From: Pascua guehoae
Lineage: Eukaryota > Basidiomycota > Tremellomycetes > Trichosporonales > Trichosporonaceae
Direction: 5' to 3'
DNA: 64,000 nucleotides
NCBI GenBank assembly: GCA_001600415.1
Contig: BCJX01000004.1
Span: 701,689 to 765,688, forward strand
Shown here piece by piece: positions 36,801 to 49,366 of the stretch. Within the stretch, counting starts at the first letter, position 1. Every line of letters starts with the position of its first letter. The position numbers and the translations under genes are program-made. The notes beneath the pieces are model-generated. The model searched no databases and had not been told where the DNA came from. It saw nothing but the letters and a program-made list of their open reading frames with translations.

Positions 36801-38375
36801 GCCGGTTGACCTGCCGCTCGACGGCTGTCCGCTTGACAGGCGCCTCACTGAGGTGTCAGCCTTAGCTTCGGCGTACTGGGGCTCACGTGGCATTCCTCAT
36901 AAGCTTGGTCTGGTGGCCGGCGTTGACAACAATGCCATACACCCAGCCTGTGTTGCGGAGCTGCGCACCACGAAGGAGCATCTGGTTGGGACCAACAGGA
37001 ATCTTCTGAGGCGCGCCACCGGGTTGGGCAGAGGACAGGTTGAGCGTACCGTCATAGGTATACAATGACGAGTTTGGTGCCTCTGAGAGCAGGTGGCCCC
37101 GCAAGAATGCGGCGGACTGCGGAGTGGTAATGTTCGCAGTCTTCGGGTTGGCCTGCTTGATTTTCAGATTGGTTTCGCCATCCAAGTTCGCAGTCTCGAT
37201 GTATGCTAGGCCTTCCGGTTCACTGCTGCTGAGAAGGACCATGTCGGCAGGGATAAAGCTGTTAGACTCGAGGCGCACAATATCTCCGACCCGGATTCGA
37301 CGCCATGGTCGTGCATCGAACTGGTCGTTGACGAGGACTAGGGCTGTGCTGCTGTTAAGCGAACGGTCCTGCGCATGGCGCTTAAGATCTTCCTTGATCT
37401 CCTTGAAGGCACTCGCAAGGAGCACGACACCAAGAGGAACAATCGTTGTCCAGCGACCTGTGGGCGACACGCCAGGCACTTGTTGGATACAGGCGGTGAA
37501 GAGGAAGAACAGGTTGGCAGACCGGGAGAACTCGGCTGTGCTCGTCAGGCTGTGCTCGCACCGATATTGCTGAATCGCAACTTACAGAACAGGAACTTTG
37601 GTAGGAAAGTGATGGGGCCATACTTGCCAGTCGAGACGCTGTTGCTCTCATATCCCTTGACACGATTGCCCTGGGGGTCGTTGAGAAGCACCTCCCTGGG
37701 AATGCCTTCAAACTTGCTCTTGCGACCAAGCATTTGGTTGACACCAAACGACCAGTCAATGTCCGAGAGATAGGCATCCTTGAAGCCCTGCCACTTGCTC
37801 CGTCGTTTGGGTGCGGCATATGGGCCATCGGAGGGAGCAGGGAACGAGTAGGCTGCGGGTCCATCATCGTCGCCGAATGGGTCGTCACTCAGTCCAGATG
37901 GCCCTTTCCTCGATTTGCTGTCTGGCTGGTCTGGCTCAATGTACCCCGCTGGCATTGCGCCTTGGTCTGCGAACGGGCGGTCGGCGTCGAACAGCGAAGG
38001 TTGTGAGGTGCCAAAGCGACTGGCGTTTCCACCACCGGCGTTATTGCTTGACCCAATATAACCTGTCGAGGATGAGGGGACAGGGTGAACCAAGTCGTCG
38101 TCACTGTCCTGGTCAGTACAAGCGTCACAAGATAAAGAGAGAGTGGAATCGAGAGAGCCTCACTCGTCAAAGAAGGGATCTAAAACGTAGCCGTGCCCAC
38201 CACCCTGCGAGGTGCTAGCTGCGGCCTGACCATCACGTGTGTGTCCATGGCTAGAGGAGCCACCTCCTCCAAGAAGGTCAATGTCGTCGGCAAATGGGTC
38301 GAGAGTGTTGGGCGAAACAGTCTTTTGAGGCTGCGGCGCGAGGATGTCGTCAAATGGATTCTGGCCTCCCGGCAT
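33868..38375 (-). CDS. DRS2: P4-type ATPase, aminophospholipid flippase
   Basis: Drs2-family flippases move phosphatidylserine and phosphatidylethanolamine to the cytosolic leaflet of the trans-Golgi and endosomes, with a Cdc50 partner. The start at 38375 gives a disordered N-terminus with an NPFDD motif (residues 6-10) and DPF repeats. The ATPase core contains the actuator [10 protein letters not shown]4 PISL ([15 protein letters not shown]), the phosphorylation site FSDKTGTLT, the nucleotide-domain [13 protein letters not shown] and the hinge [21 protein letters not shown]. The C-terminal membrane part ends [13 protein letters not shown]. About ten short introns interrupt the gene. A fungal Drs2 with an NPFxD-type signal would bind Sla1-type endocytic adaptors; that is known in yeast and inferred here. 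Confidence 0.95.
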
Positions 38376-39274
38376 GTCGGGCGGGGATGTGTGATGGGCT
38401 TGCCCCTAGAGGGCTGGGTTGTTGAAGGTATCCACCAGTGCTGAGGGTGGGCAATGGGGTCGACACGGGGGTGGCGAGGTAGGGAGGTTGTGTAGAGTTG
38501 TTATCGTCTACGAGGAAGAGTATGCGATGTGTATAGACTTGTTGCAGATGGTGACCATGTCATTCATTCATTCATTCAGTAGTAGTATCGAGGGGAGGTG
38601 GGTTGGTTTACGCCGTAAGCTGCCGCCGCCGCCGCCGCACAGCGCGCGCGCGCACAGCCATGCAGCCATGAACAGCCACAGCCACGCAGTCACACCCTCG
38701 ATGAGCTGCACTTATTTACGCCCTACAGTAGTGTTACTGTGGACGCCCTGGGTCTGTGCCCCCCTCGTCGACAACGCGCCTGCGCGCCTCCCCTCACCCC
38801 CCGACCCACAGACCTCGTGTCCCATTCCTGCTAAATCCAACGGAATCATTTATATCATACGGACCTCCACGTCTTGGCATCCACTTTAACTCACACTGAC
38901 CCAGCAATGCACACTTTATAACACGTCATTCATGCCTTGTTTTGGTACCCCTGCCGGCTGCCCGGTTGGTGACGGCGGATTCTGAAATCAACAAACAAGT
39001 CGGCGAGGAAACCCAACCCATTCAACCACAGAAGACGCACCATACAACGGTCGTCTTTGTTTCTTTCTCCTTCTTGTTCATGCTCTTCACAAGAGCACGA
39101 CTTACTCTCCATTCCATCCATCGACCACTCGCACACACACTTGCTCGATACCCGACCCCCGCCGCTCGATACGTAACCAGCGCCCGACCGCTGCCCTTAC
39201 CCCGGCTTTCGACCCCGCTCTGCGTTACAGACCACTGTTCCTTCCTCCATCACAGCCGACGGCTGTCCTCCAAC
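38376..39274. promoter_or_regulatory. Divergent DRS2 / TOP2 promoter region
   Basis: 899 bases lie between divergent starts. It contains a CATT tetranucleotide repeat (about 38561-38580), a CCG run followed by CGCGCGCGCG alternation (about 38620-38655), and CT-rich leader sequence before TOP2. No gene is supported. Confidence 0.5.
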
Positions 39275-42200
39275 ATGTCCGACAGCGAAGCCTCGGACTT
39301 TCGTTTCGACGACAGTGACTCTGAGGGCTACGCCCCTCCTGTAAAGGCCAAGAAGGCGCCCGCGAAGAAGGCTGCCGCCCCCAAAGCAGCAAAGGTGCGC
39401 CCCATGGTGCAGAGCCCATCACATCATTCGCTGACGCTACTCGTTTCCCCAGCCCGCTGCAAAGAAGGCTGCTGCATCCAAGAAGGCTCCATTGGCAGCG
39501 AAGAAGAACCTTCCCAATGACTCCATCACTGAGAGCGACTTCAGCGCCCCGTCCTCTCCTGCCAAACCGCGCCCTGTGGACGACGATGATGACGTTCCCA
39601 AGGCCAATGGCACCAAGAAGAGTGCCAGTGAGACGTACCAGAAGGTATGTATTGCCCCTGGCATTGTGATTAGGTGGACGGCCGCCTGACTGCCGTAGCT
39701 CTCGCAACTGGAGCACGTTCTGAAGCGTCCCGACACGTACATCGGCTCTGTTGAGCCAGTCACCCAGCCCATGTGGGTGCTCGAGCCCGAGTCCAAGAAG
39801 ATGGTCAACCGGTGAGTACGAGGCTTCCATTGCTGAGAGGCCACCATTGTCCAATTCTAATGCTGTAGGGCGATTACCTACGTCCCTGGTTTCTTTAAGA
39901 TCTTTGACGAGATTCTCGTCAACGCCGCAGACAACAAGGTGAGTATCAGAACTTTGGCCCCTCCAACCCGGTTGTGGTGCATGGTAGTGCTATCAATCGG
40001 TGCCCCTGGTGTTTGGTTCTAACATTAGATCAACGACCCTACCATGGACACTATCAAGGTCGACATCAACCGCGAGAAGAACACGATTTCCGTGTGGAAC
40101 AACGGCAAGGGTATTCCCGTTGAAATGCACTCCAAGGAAAAGATCATGATCCCCGAACTCATCTTCGGTAACCTGTGGGTTTGATATTCGGAAACACTGC
40201 TGACCACTCAGCCTTACATCGAGTAACTACGACGACGACCAAAAAAAGCTCACGGGTGGTCGTAACGGTTACGGTGCAAAGCTTGCCAACATTTACTCTA
40301 CCGAGTTCATTGTTGAAACTGCCGACAAGGTCAACGGCAAGAAGTACAAGCAAGTGTTCTCCCAGAACATGGGCAAGAAGTCCACGCCCAAGGTGATTAC
40401 CGTCCCCGGAGCTTCACTGACGTCTTTAGATTACCGAGAACAAGAAGGGTGAAGAGTGGACAAAGATTACCTTCACCCCCGAGCTGAGCCGCTTCAGCAT
40501 GACTGAAATTGACGACGACACGAACGCGCTGCTCATGAAGCGCGTGTACGATATCGCCGGTACAGTCAAAGATATCAAGGTCTTCCTGAACGGCGAGCGT
40601 CTGAAGATCAAAGGCTTCAGGCAGGTACGTTATATTCGGGTTGTCGCGTGAGCGACGTGACTGACGGTTGCAGTATGTCGACATGTACATCGCAGCCCAG
40701 ACGGCCGCGCAGACGGCAGCCTCTGGCGGTGCTGCTATTCCCAAGCCGACGGTTGTGTACGAGGCAATCGGTAAACGTTGGGAGGTGGCCTTTGCCCTTT
40801 CAGACGGAGAGTTCAGGCAGACCTCGTTTACCAACTCCATTGCCACGATCAAGGGTGGTACTCACGTCGACATGCTGGCCACGCAACTGGCCAACAAGCT
40901 GTGAGTATTCACATTCATGGACCTGTACTGATTCCAGCTTGGCTTCTATCACCAAGAAGAACAAGGCCGCACCAGTCAAGGCGTTCCAGATCAAGAACCA
41001 CATGTGGCTCTTTGTCAACGCGCTCATCGAGAACCCTTCGTTCGACTCGCAGACCAAAGAGACGCTCACGCTCAAGAGCTCGGCCTTTGGGAGCAAGTGC
41101 GACCTGCCTGAAGACTTTGTCAAGAAGGTGGCCAAGTCGGGCATCGTTGACAATGTTCTCTCATGGGCGCGCTTCAAGCAAGACCAGCTGCTCAAGAAGA
41201 CCGACGGCGCTAAGCGTACTCGGTAAGTCAAGAGTGTGAGCAGTAGGCCGTGCTAACAGGCCAGTGTCAGCGGTATCAGCAAGCTCGAGGATGCCAACTG
41301 GGCTGGTGGCCGCAATGCCAGCAAGTGCACTCTCATCCTGACCGAAGGCGACTCGGCCAAAACACTCGCCGTCTCCGGTCTCGGTCACATCCAAGGCCGC
41401 GATACCTTTGGCGTGTTTCCTCTGCGCGGCAAGCTGCTCAACGTCCGCGAGGCCAGCCACGATCAAATCATGAAGAACGTCGAGATCCAGAACATCAAGC
41501 AGATTCTCGGTCTCAAGCACAACCACGACTACAAGTCGGTGGACAGTCTGCGTTATGGCCAGCTTATGATCATGACCGATCAGGTGAGAGTCTTTGGTAC
41601 CAAACTGGACTAACACACAGGATCACGACGGTTCGCACATCAAGGGTCTGATTATCAACTTCCTGGACCACTTCTATCCCTCGCTTCTCAAGCTCCCCAA
41701 CTTCCTTGTCGAGTTTATTACTCCCATTGTCAAGGTCTGGAAGGGCAAGCAGGTGCACACGTTCTACACGATGCCCGAGTACGAGGATTGGAAGGCGGCC
41801 AACAATGACGGACGTGGTTGGGAGTCCAAGTACTACAAGGTCAGTGATCTCGCCGTCGGAGACCCAAACACCACCTGACACTCGCAGGGTCTCGGTACCA
41901 GTTACGGTGACGACGTCGTGAAATACTTTGCCGACCTTGACAAGCACCGTCTGTCCTTTGACGCCATGGAAGCGGACGACAAGGCTCTTATCGACATGGC
42001 GTTCAACAAGAAGAAGGCGGATGACCGCAAAGAGTGGCTGCGTCAGTTCAAGGTGAGTATATACCTGTCCGGTGGGATGAGTGGGGTCTGACATTCCTAG
42101 CCTGGCACCTTCCTTAACCACGACATTAAGAAGATCCCCATCGCGGACTTTGTCAACAAGGAGCTCATTCTCTTCTCCATGGCTGACAACATGCGCTCCA

Positions 42201-44668
42201 TTCCGTCAGTTGCCGACGGTCTCAAGCCTGGCCAGCGCAAGGTCATGTTTGGTTGCTTCAAGCGCAATCTCAAGAAGGAGATCAAGGTTGCACAGCTCGC
42301 TGGTTACGTATCGGAACACACTGGGTACCACCACGGTGAGGTGTCCCTGCAGAGTACGATTGTCGGCCTGGCGCAAAACTTTGTTGGCAGCAACAACATC
42401 AACTTGCTCTCCCCCAACGGTCAATTCGGAACTCGTCTGCAAGGCGGCAAGGACGCTGCGAGCGCCCGTTATATTTTCACAGCCATCCCTCGCATGACGC
42501 GTACACTTTTCCATCCTGCGGACGACGCGCTGTTGACCTATCTCACCGAAGATGGGCAAAAGATCGAGCCCGAGTACTATCTCCCAACCGTGCCGCTTGT
42601 CCTCATCAACGGTGCCGATGGTATTGGTACGGGTTGGAGCACGTCGATTCCCAACTATAACCCGGTCGACGTAGTCAACAACCTGCGCCGCATCATGCGT
42701 GGTGAGGAGCCCGAGGTCATGAACCCTTGGTTCCGTGGCTTCAAGGGCTCCATTGAGCGCGTCGAGGCGGACAAGTACAAGGTCAGCGGTATTGCGACAA
42801 AGGTCGACGACAACACCATTGAGATTACGGAGCTTCCGATCCGCCGGTGGACGCAGGACTGCAAGGAGATGATTGAGGAGATGACAACCGGCACGGACAA
42901 GGTCAACTCGGTCATCAAGGACTACGAAGAGCAGCACGACGACCGCAGCGTCCACTTCAAGCTTCGTATGAAGGAAGCGGGTATGAAGGCCGTCGAGGCC
43001 CAAGGCATTGACAAGTACTTCAAGCTCACGACAACGATCAGCACCGGTAACATGGTGTGCTTTGACTTGAACGGCAAGATCAAGAAGTACAGTTCGCCAG
43101 AGCAGATCCTTATGGACTTTTACCCCAAACGTCTGGAGTACTATGGCTTGCGCAAGGTGGGTTTATTGAAACGACCTTTTGCTGACATGACCAGCAACAC
43201 CTTGCCGACGAGCTCAACCGGCAGTTTGAGCGCCTGAGCAACCAGGCTCGTTTCGTGTCAATGATTATCAAAAAGGAGCTCACCGTGTCAAACAAGAAGA
43301 AGGCGCGGATTGTCGAGGAGCTGCGCGAGCTCAAGTTCCGTCCGTTCCCCAAGAACGGCCCCAAGGCGTCGACCGAGGGAGAGAACGAGGAGGCTCTCGA
43401 GGAGGAGGAAGACCAGGGCTCGGACAACGACTATGACTACCTGCTCGGTATGGCCATCTGGAGCCTTACGCAAGAAAAGGTCAACAAGCTCCTCGCGGAG
43501 CGCGATGCCAAGGAGGAGGAGCTCATGGCCCTTCTCAAGCTGTCTCCGCAGGACATTTGGAACCACGACCTCGACGAATTCATGGCCGAGTGGGAGAAGA
43601 TTCTCGAGGAGGACGCCGCCATTGGCAAAGCCAGGCCCAAGACCAAGGCGGCTGCCAAGAAGGCGATTGCCGCTCGCAAGCGTGCCAAGGGCGAGGACAC
43701 GGACGATTCCGAGGACGAGTTTATGCCTACCAAGAAGGCTCGTGCCCCTGCCAAGCCGCGTGCGCCAAAGGCTGCTGCTGCGTCTAAGGCGACGTCGGCT
43801 ACGATATCGGCCATTACGTCTGCGGACGTGTCGACCATCCCGTCGAGTGTACCATCACCAGCGAAGCGTGACAGCACATCGTTCTCGGACGGCTCGGATG
43901 TCGACATGAAGCCTCCAACGAAGAAGACGACCGCGGCTAGAGCAAAGCCAAAGGCCAAGCCTATCACGGTGGACATTTCCGACTCGGACGATGATAGTGG
44001 GTTTGTCAGTGTGGATTTGTGCTGACCGTCAGTGTACACGTTGCAACCCAAGGTCGAGTCGTCTGCGGCACCATCCATGTCACGTACGACGTCCAAATCT
44101 GGCTCTGGCTCCAAGTTATCGACACCGATGGACGTTGATTCTGACGACGAGGTGTTACCAAAGCCCAAGGGTCGTGCTGCGCCGAAGAAGACGGCTGCCA
44201 AGGCTGTTATCGACTCGGACGACGATCTGGACTTTATCAAGCCGAAGGCTGCTCCGAAGAAGGCGGCGTCGGCAGCGCTCGATTCAGACGACGACATGGA
44301 GATTATCAAGCCCAAGCCTCGAGCAGCGCCGAAGAAAAAGGCTGCCGTTATTGAGGACTCTGACGATGACCTGGACATTACCCCCAAGCCAAAGCCCAAG
44401 GCCAAGCCCAAGGCGGCGGCGAAACCCAAGGCCGCTCCCAAGAAGGCCGCGGCGAAGGGCAAGGCGAAGAAGAAGGAAGAGTCGGACTTTGACGAGGATT
44501 CGTGAGTGTTGTTACATTGTGGTTTGGCGTTTGCTAACTGGCAGCGACGGTGGGGGCTATGTGCCGCCTCCTCGTGCGACGACGGCTCGGGCTGGGCGAG
44601 CTGGGCGTGCGGCTGCGGCCAAGAAGCCTGCGTACGTTGACCTTTCCGACATGGATGAGAGCGAGTAG
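39275..44668 (+). CDS. TOP2: DNA topoisomerase II
   Basis: The type II enzyme passes duplexes through a protein-linked break, needed for chromosome condensation and segregation. The start is 39275 (MSDSEASDFRFDD). The ATPase domain has HVLKRPDTYIGSVE, EILVNAADN, NNGKGIPVEMH and GGRNGYGAKLANIYS. TOPRIM motifs are LTEGDSAK, PLRGKLLNVR and DQDHDGSHIKG. The catalytic tyrosine is in ASARYIFT, codon 42470-42472, with GIGTGWST downstream. The C-terminal domain is a disordered alternation of acidic DSDDD patches and Lys/Ala/Pro runs, repeated at least four times, and a similar DDSDSE patch occurs at the N-terminus. About 11 introns are present, two within the tail (near 44000 and 44505). The stop is 44666. 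Confidence 0.98.
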
Positions 44669-45063
44669 ATTCAGTGTAGAGTAATGACTGTGACGTGACC
44701 TGTACCCCAATGTATGGAGTGCCATGCCTACATGGAGTGGAGTGGAGTGGGGTGTGTGCTAGTTAGTCTGTAGTGTGTTCTCTCGTGTGCACGGTGATGA
44801 CCGTGCCAATGATGCAGGTGACACTGACGAGAAGGAATATTCCAATCGTGACGAGTTGGAGGTTCTCTGCCACTTTCTTTTGCTGTGTTGCTTTGACCCA
44901 TGATGCGTGTCAGGCACCAACCCACAGTACACAGTCGTCGTCGTCGCACCCGGCCCGGGCGGCCGGGAAATGACATGACACGGACAAGCGACTGCGCCAC
45001 TGCGCCATCACCCCCAAAGTTCAGATTGTCCACTCTCATCTTGTTTCAATCTCCATCTCAACC
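44669..45063. promoter_or_regulatory. TOP2 to SLP1 intergenic region
   Basis: 395 bases hold the TOP2 3' end (with GGAGT repeats near 44735-44755) and the SLP1 promoter. No further gene is seen. Confidence 0.45.
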
Positions 45064-48000
45064 ATGAGGATACCCCTCCACCTCGTCCACACCATCCTCC
45101 TCCTCGCGTCCGCCGCGGTATGCGATGCGGACCCGTCAGCCCCGTCCTCCACGACGTGCGCGACATTTGCGCAGGCCCTACCATCGACTGCGCCTGGGTC
45201 ACTGTCGGTCCCAAGTTGGCGCGTCGAGGCGCACGACAATGGAAACGGAAAGCGACACAGAACCAGAAATACAAACACGAGCTCACGGCATACACTGCGG
45301 CGCACACTAGACCTGTGGTCAGTGTTCGACACGCCGCAGGCGCAGTGTGCGCCCTCGGACGCGCCGCGGCCCGCGCCCGCCCCAGAGCCCGAGGAGGCGT
45401 TTGAGTCGTTTGAAGAGTGGAAGCGGCGGCAGGAGGGGAGCGCGAACGCGAACGCGAGCGATGTGCTCGGAGCCGTGGCCGACGGGGAGCGGGGAGAACG
45501 TACCAACGTATCCGCAGAGGCTGCGCCGAGCTCGCACTCACCGCCCGCCAACAACGCCCCCGCGACAAACCACAGCGGCGGGGGCGGCGCCAACCAACCC
45601 CCACCCCAGCCGCCGGCCCCCGCGCCCCCGCGGCACAGGTACAACTACGCCTCGCCCGACTGCTCGGCGCGCGTCCTCGCGAGCTCGGCCTCGACGCAGC
45701 ATGCCAGCAGCCTCCTCCACAAGAGTAGGGACAGGTACATGCTCACGCCCTGCAGGGCGGAACACTGGGTCGTCGTCGAGCTCTGCGACGAGATCCGCAT
45801 CGAGGCCGTCGAGATCGCCGTGTGGGAGTTCTTCTCGGGTATCGTACGCGGTGTTACGGTCAAGGTTGGCGAGGACGCGGGGGGGAGTACGGGCTGGACG
45901 ACGGTGGGCGAGTTTGTCGGCAAGAATGTTCGCGGTGTGCAGGTGAGTCTGGTGGTGCTCGTGGGCCTGCGGGGGCCGGGGGGAGAGGGGNNNNNNNNNN
46001 NNNNNNNNNNNNNNNNNNNNNNNNNNNNGGACGGGGGGAGAAGGTTGTTCGAGTTGGTGTTGTGATGGAGAAGGGATTCAGGAGCCGCTGTGAGGGGGAG
46101 AGTCCTACCTCATCGAGGAGGGCGGGTCGCAGGTGCCTTTCTGGCGGTTGGGATCGAAAGCACTCTGTGGCTGTTCGTGGCTCGAGTGGAACGGGGGCAG
46201 CCCGCGGCGCGGGGAGCCAGCTGGCCTTGCGGGCAGTACAAGTCTCCACGCGTAGTGATGTCTGCGGTCTGTCCTGGTCCAGCTCGCAGTCTGCCTGCCC
46301 TTTGCTGCAGGTTCGTTCCTCTGGTGCTCTACAGTACATGGTCTAGCTGGCGCCGAGGACTCCACGTACCGACATAAAAGCTACAACCACCCCCTCCCCC
46401 ACGCACACGCTCCCCTACACCCTCCGCTAACACGCAGACATTCGCCCTGCCCGAGCCCACCTCGTTCCACCGCTTCTTGCGCCTCGACTTTCCCTCGTTC
46501 TACGGCTCGGAATACTACTGCCCCGTCTCGCAACTAAAGGTGTACGGCATGAACCAGATGGAGGCGTTCAAGATGGAGCAGCGGCGGGCGGCCGAGGCGC
46601 GCGGCGCCGAAGACGAGGCGGCCCGTGAGCGCGAGCGGGATCGACAGCGCGAGGCCGAACGCGAGCGCGAAGTGTTGCGTGCGGCGGAAGCGGCGGCGGC
46701 GGCCGAGCGCGACCGCCGCGAGCGCGAAGACGACGAACGCCAGCAGCGCGAGCTGTGCGAGCTCGAGCGGCTGGTGCAGGAGCAGGCAAAGCGGATGGGG
46801 CGTGTGGAGATCTTCGCAGAGACGCCCATCGAGTGCGCGGCGACCACGTCTGCTGCGACGCTGGCGAGCCCGAGTGTGCTTGACGTGTCTGTCGCGGGAA
46901 GCGGGACGGGCGACTCGATGGCCTCGGCACCAGATACCAGCGGATCGGGTGTGAGTGGTTCTGCGGGTTCGACAGAGTCGCCACCTGGTTCTGGCTCTGC
47001 TTCTCCAGGTTCTAGCTCTCCTGGCTCGGGCTCGCCTGGCTCTGGTGTCGGCACACCCGTCTTGAGCTCGTCTGGCTCGTCGGCGCCCGGCTCCAGCCCG
47101 GGGTCTATGGCCGGTACACCAGACTCGGCCTCTGGCTCGGCCCCTGGTACCGGGTCGGACACGAATCCGACAGGCGCAATCTCGTCGTCTGTAACGTACA
47201 CCCGGGCCGTCGGTGCACCACGTTCCGACTCGTCCGAATCAATCTACGCGTTTATTATCCGCCGCCTGAACGCGCTCGAGGGCAACTCGACGCTCGTGGC
47301 GCGGTACATTGACGAGCAAGCCAAGGCACTGCGGTCGGCGCTCGCGCGCGCCGAGGGGCGCTGGGAGGCGTCGGCGTCGCGCGCGGCCGACGATGCCGCG
47401 GCGCGGTGGGATGCGGAGCGGCTGCGGCAGGAAGAACGCCTCGGGCGCGTGCTCTCTCAGATGGAGTACCTACGGACCGCGGTCGATGGGGAGCGGCGCG
47501 CGACGGCGGCGCAGCTGCGCGTGCTCGCCGACGAACTGGTCTTTGAGAGGCGCCGGTCCATTGCCCAGCTGATCGTCCTCATTGCCATCATCGTCATGGG
47601 CGTGCTGAGCAGGAGCGACACGATCGACGCCGTCCTCGGCCGCCTCACGGACGTGCGCCGGCGGCGCGACCCCAATCCAAACAGTAACGCGAGGCAGAAA
47701 CGCCTCTCGACCGGTCCCCTCGCGGGGCTCGTCATAGACCTGCCCCCGTCGTCACCCGCAACACCGGGCCCACGCTCACCCCGCTCACCCCGGGCGCGCG
47801 CAGCCAAGCGGCGCTCTGCCACGCCAACCCTGCACGGCACGCATACAACTGGTTACGCATCCACCTCGACGCACACACACACGCCCTCGTACGTCGCGGG
47901 CCGGAAACGCAACACGGCAGCCTCGCGCTCGTTCTCCGCGGGCCTCACCGACCCCACGGCGGCCCTCGCCGACCTCGACGATGAGCCGCGACACGGGCAT

Positions 48001-48990
48001 CGCGCGCCCCGCCGCCGCCTCGCGCGCAGCTCGCATCTGCACGCCATGCGCCGCATGCCCGAGTCGGACAACGACGAGCGTGAACGCGAACGCGAGCAGC
48101 GCGAGCGGGAACGTGAGCGCGCGCAAAGAGACGGGGCTGAGCGCGCACATGTGCATGTCGGAACCCGCGCCGAGACGGGGGCACGATCAGGAGCCCCACA
48201 CCCCGCTTACGCACCCCGCCTCCCGCTCGCGGGATCCATTCGCCCCGCGCCAGCCGGGACCGCGTCGCCGACCCACGACTCGGAGTGGGGCACCGAGTCG
48301 GCCGACACGGCGTCGGCGTCGGCGTCGGCCTCCGAGGTCGACGAGGCAGAGTGGACGTGGCGCCACAGTGTCAGATTCGACGACGAGCGCAGGGAGCGCA
48401 GCGAGATCCGCAGCCACGTGAGACAAGCACAAGCACAAGTACACGCACAAGCACGGGCACAAGCACAAGCACAAGCACAAGCACGGGCACAAACACAAGC
48501 ACAAGCACAAAGCCCCGCAGACTGGAGCCCGCGCGAGTGGCGGAGCGACGACCGGGACTGGCCACGGCAGTGGCCCGCGAGCGCCACAGACAAGGATCGA
48601 AGGGGTCTGCGACTGCATACCGCTCGCGACTCGGACATGTCTGCCGACCTATCTGCCGACATGTCTGCCGACCTCTCGGCCGACCTCTCGGCCGACCTCT
48701 CGGCCGACGCCGACGTGTCGGCGTACACCGAGGACGCGTCGGACACGGACAGCGAGCGGCGGCGCGAGATGACGCCCGTCGGGCCCCCGGCCAACTTTGG
48801 GCATTTTGGCATGTTGGCGTCGTTGGGGGGTGGGAGTGGGGAGGGGGCTGTAGGCAGTGCCGAGGGGGTTTGGGAGGGCGGTGGAGTGGGGGGAAAGGGG
48901 AACGGGGAGAATGGGGAGAATGGGAATGGGGAGCATGGGGACGTCGAGCATGTGGCTGCTGCGAAGACGAGGGAGGGCACGGCCACCTGA
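45064..48990 (+). CDS. SUN-domain ER membrane protein, SLP1/SUCO family
   Basis: Exons 45064-45942 and 46438-48990 encode about 1143 residues. The product has a signal peptide (MRIPLHLVHTILLLASAAVC), the family motif FESFEEWKRRQ, then the SUN-like domain: YNYASPDCSARVLASS, YMLTPCRAEHWVVVELCDEI, EIAVWEFFSG, and after the intron RFLRLDFPSFYGSEYYCPVSQLKVYG. A long coiled coil follows (RERERDRQREAERERE and a second helical region). One transmembrane segment is AQLIVLIAIIVMGVL. The rest is low complexity. In yeast, Slp1 with Emp65 protects newly made ER proteins; that role is family knowledge. The 495-nt intron contains an assembly gap. An undetected intron in the first exon cannot be excluded. 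Confidence 0.85.
45991..46028. other. Assembly gap (38 N) inside the SLP1 intron
   Basis: Thirty-eight undetermined bases are flanked by G-rich sequence on both sides (GGGGGCCGGGGGGAGAGGGG before, GGACGGGGGGAG after). The gap lies in the intron, so the protein model is not affected. G-run dropout is the likely cause. Confidence 0.9.
48424..48511 (+). repeat. ACAAGC hexamer repeat encoding Ala-Gln alternation
   Basis: About fourteen hexamers of the ACAAGC/ACGGGC type lie in frame within the SLP1 second exon and encode AQAQAQARAQ-type sequence. Length variation between strains would change the protein by dipeptides without a frameshift. Confidence 0.8.
48631..48720 (+). repeat. Twelve-base repeats encoding SAD(L/M) in SLP1
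   Basis: Units of TCTGCCGACATG or TCGGCCGACCTC repeat in frame and encode SADLSADMSADLSADL. Adjacent units are nearly identical, pointing to recent slippage or unequal exchange. Confidence 0.8.
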
Positions 48991-49366
48991 TTCACAAGAG
49001 AAGTGAAGCGCTTCACGCAGCCAGCTTGATGGCCGCCGACGGCCTGGACGAACCACCCGTGTAGGACGAGAATACTACAACGTACGACGCGTTCCCAGAG
49101 TCTGTCTTGACAAGAATATACCACGCACCAACATACCCTGCACGCGTATTCCACGCTCGACGCGCTGGCGTCGATGACCGCCCAGTGTCTAGGATTCTAG
49201 TAATGCATACACTTTTATTCTATGGGTTCGAGGATGGGCACAGGCGAATGTCAAAGGCAATATGGATAGACACGCGGAGATTGGGAACGTTGGTGAGGCA
49301 GGTTTACGCTGGGTAGAAAGCCCCACGCGTACACCTGTCCTTCACTAGTGCTGGGGGGCACGCTCA
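48991..49366. other. Convergent 3' intergenic region, SLP1 / GPHR
   Basis: 376 bases lie between converging stop codons. There is no gene or repeat that I can support. Confidence 0.5.

Noticed and set aside
45822..46346. Frames reading through the N gap
   Set aside because: They span undetermined bases within an intron bounded by GTGAGT and CTAACACGCAG; removing it joins the two SUN-domain halves in frame.
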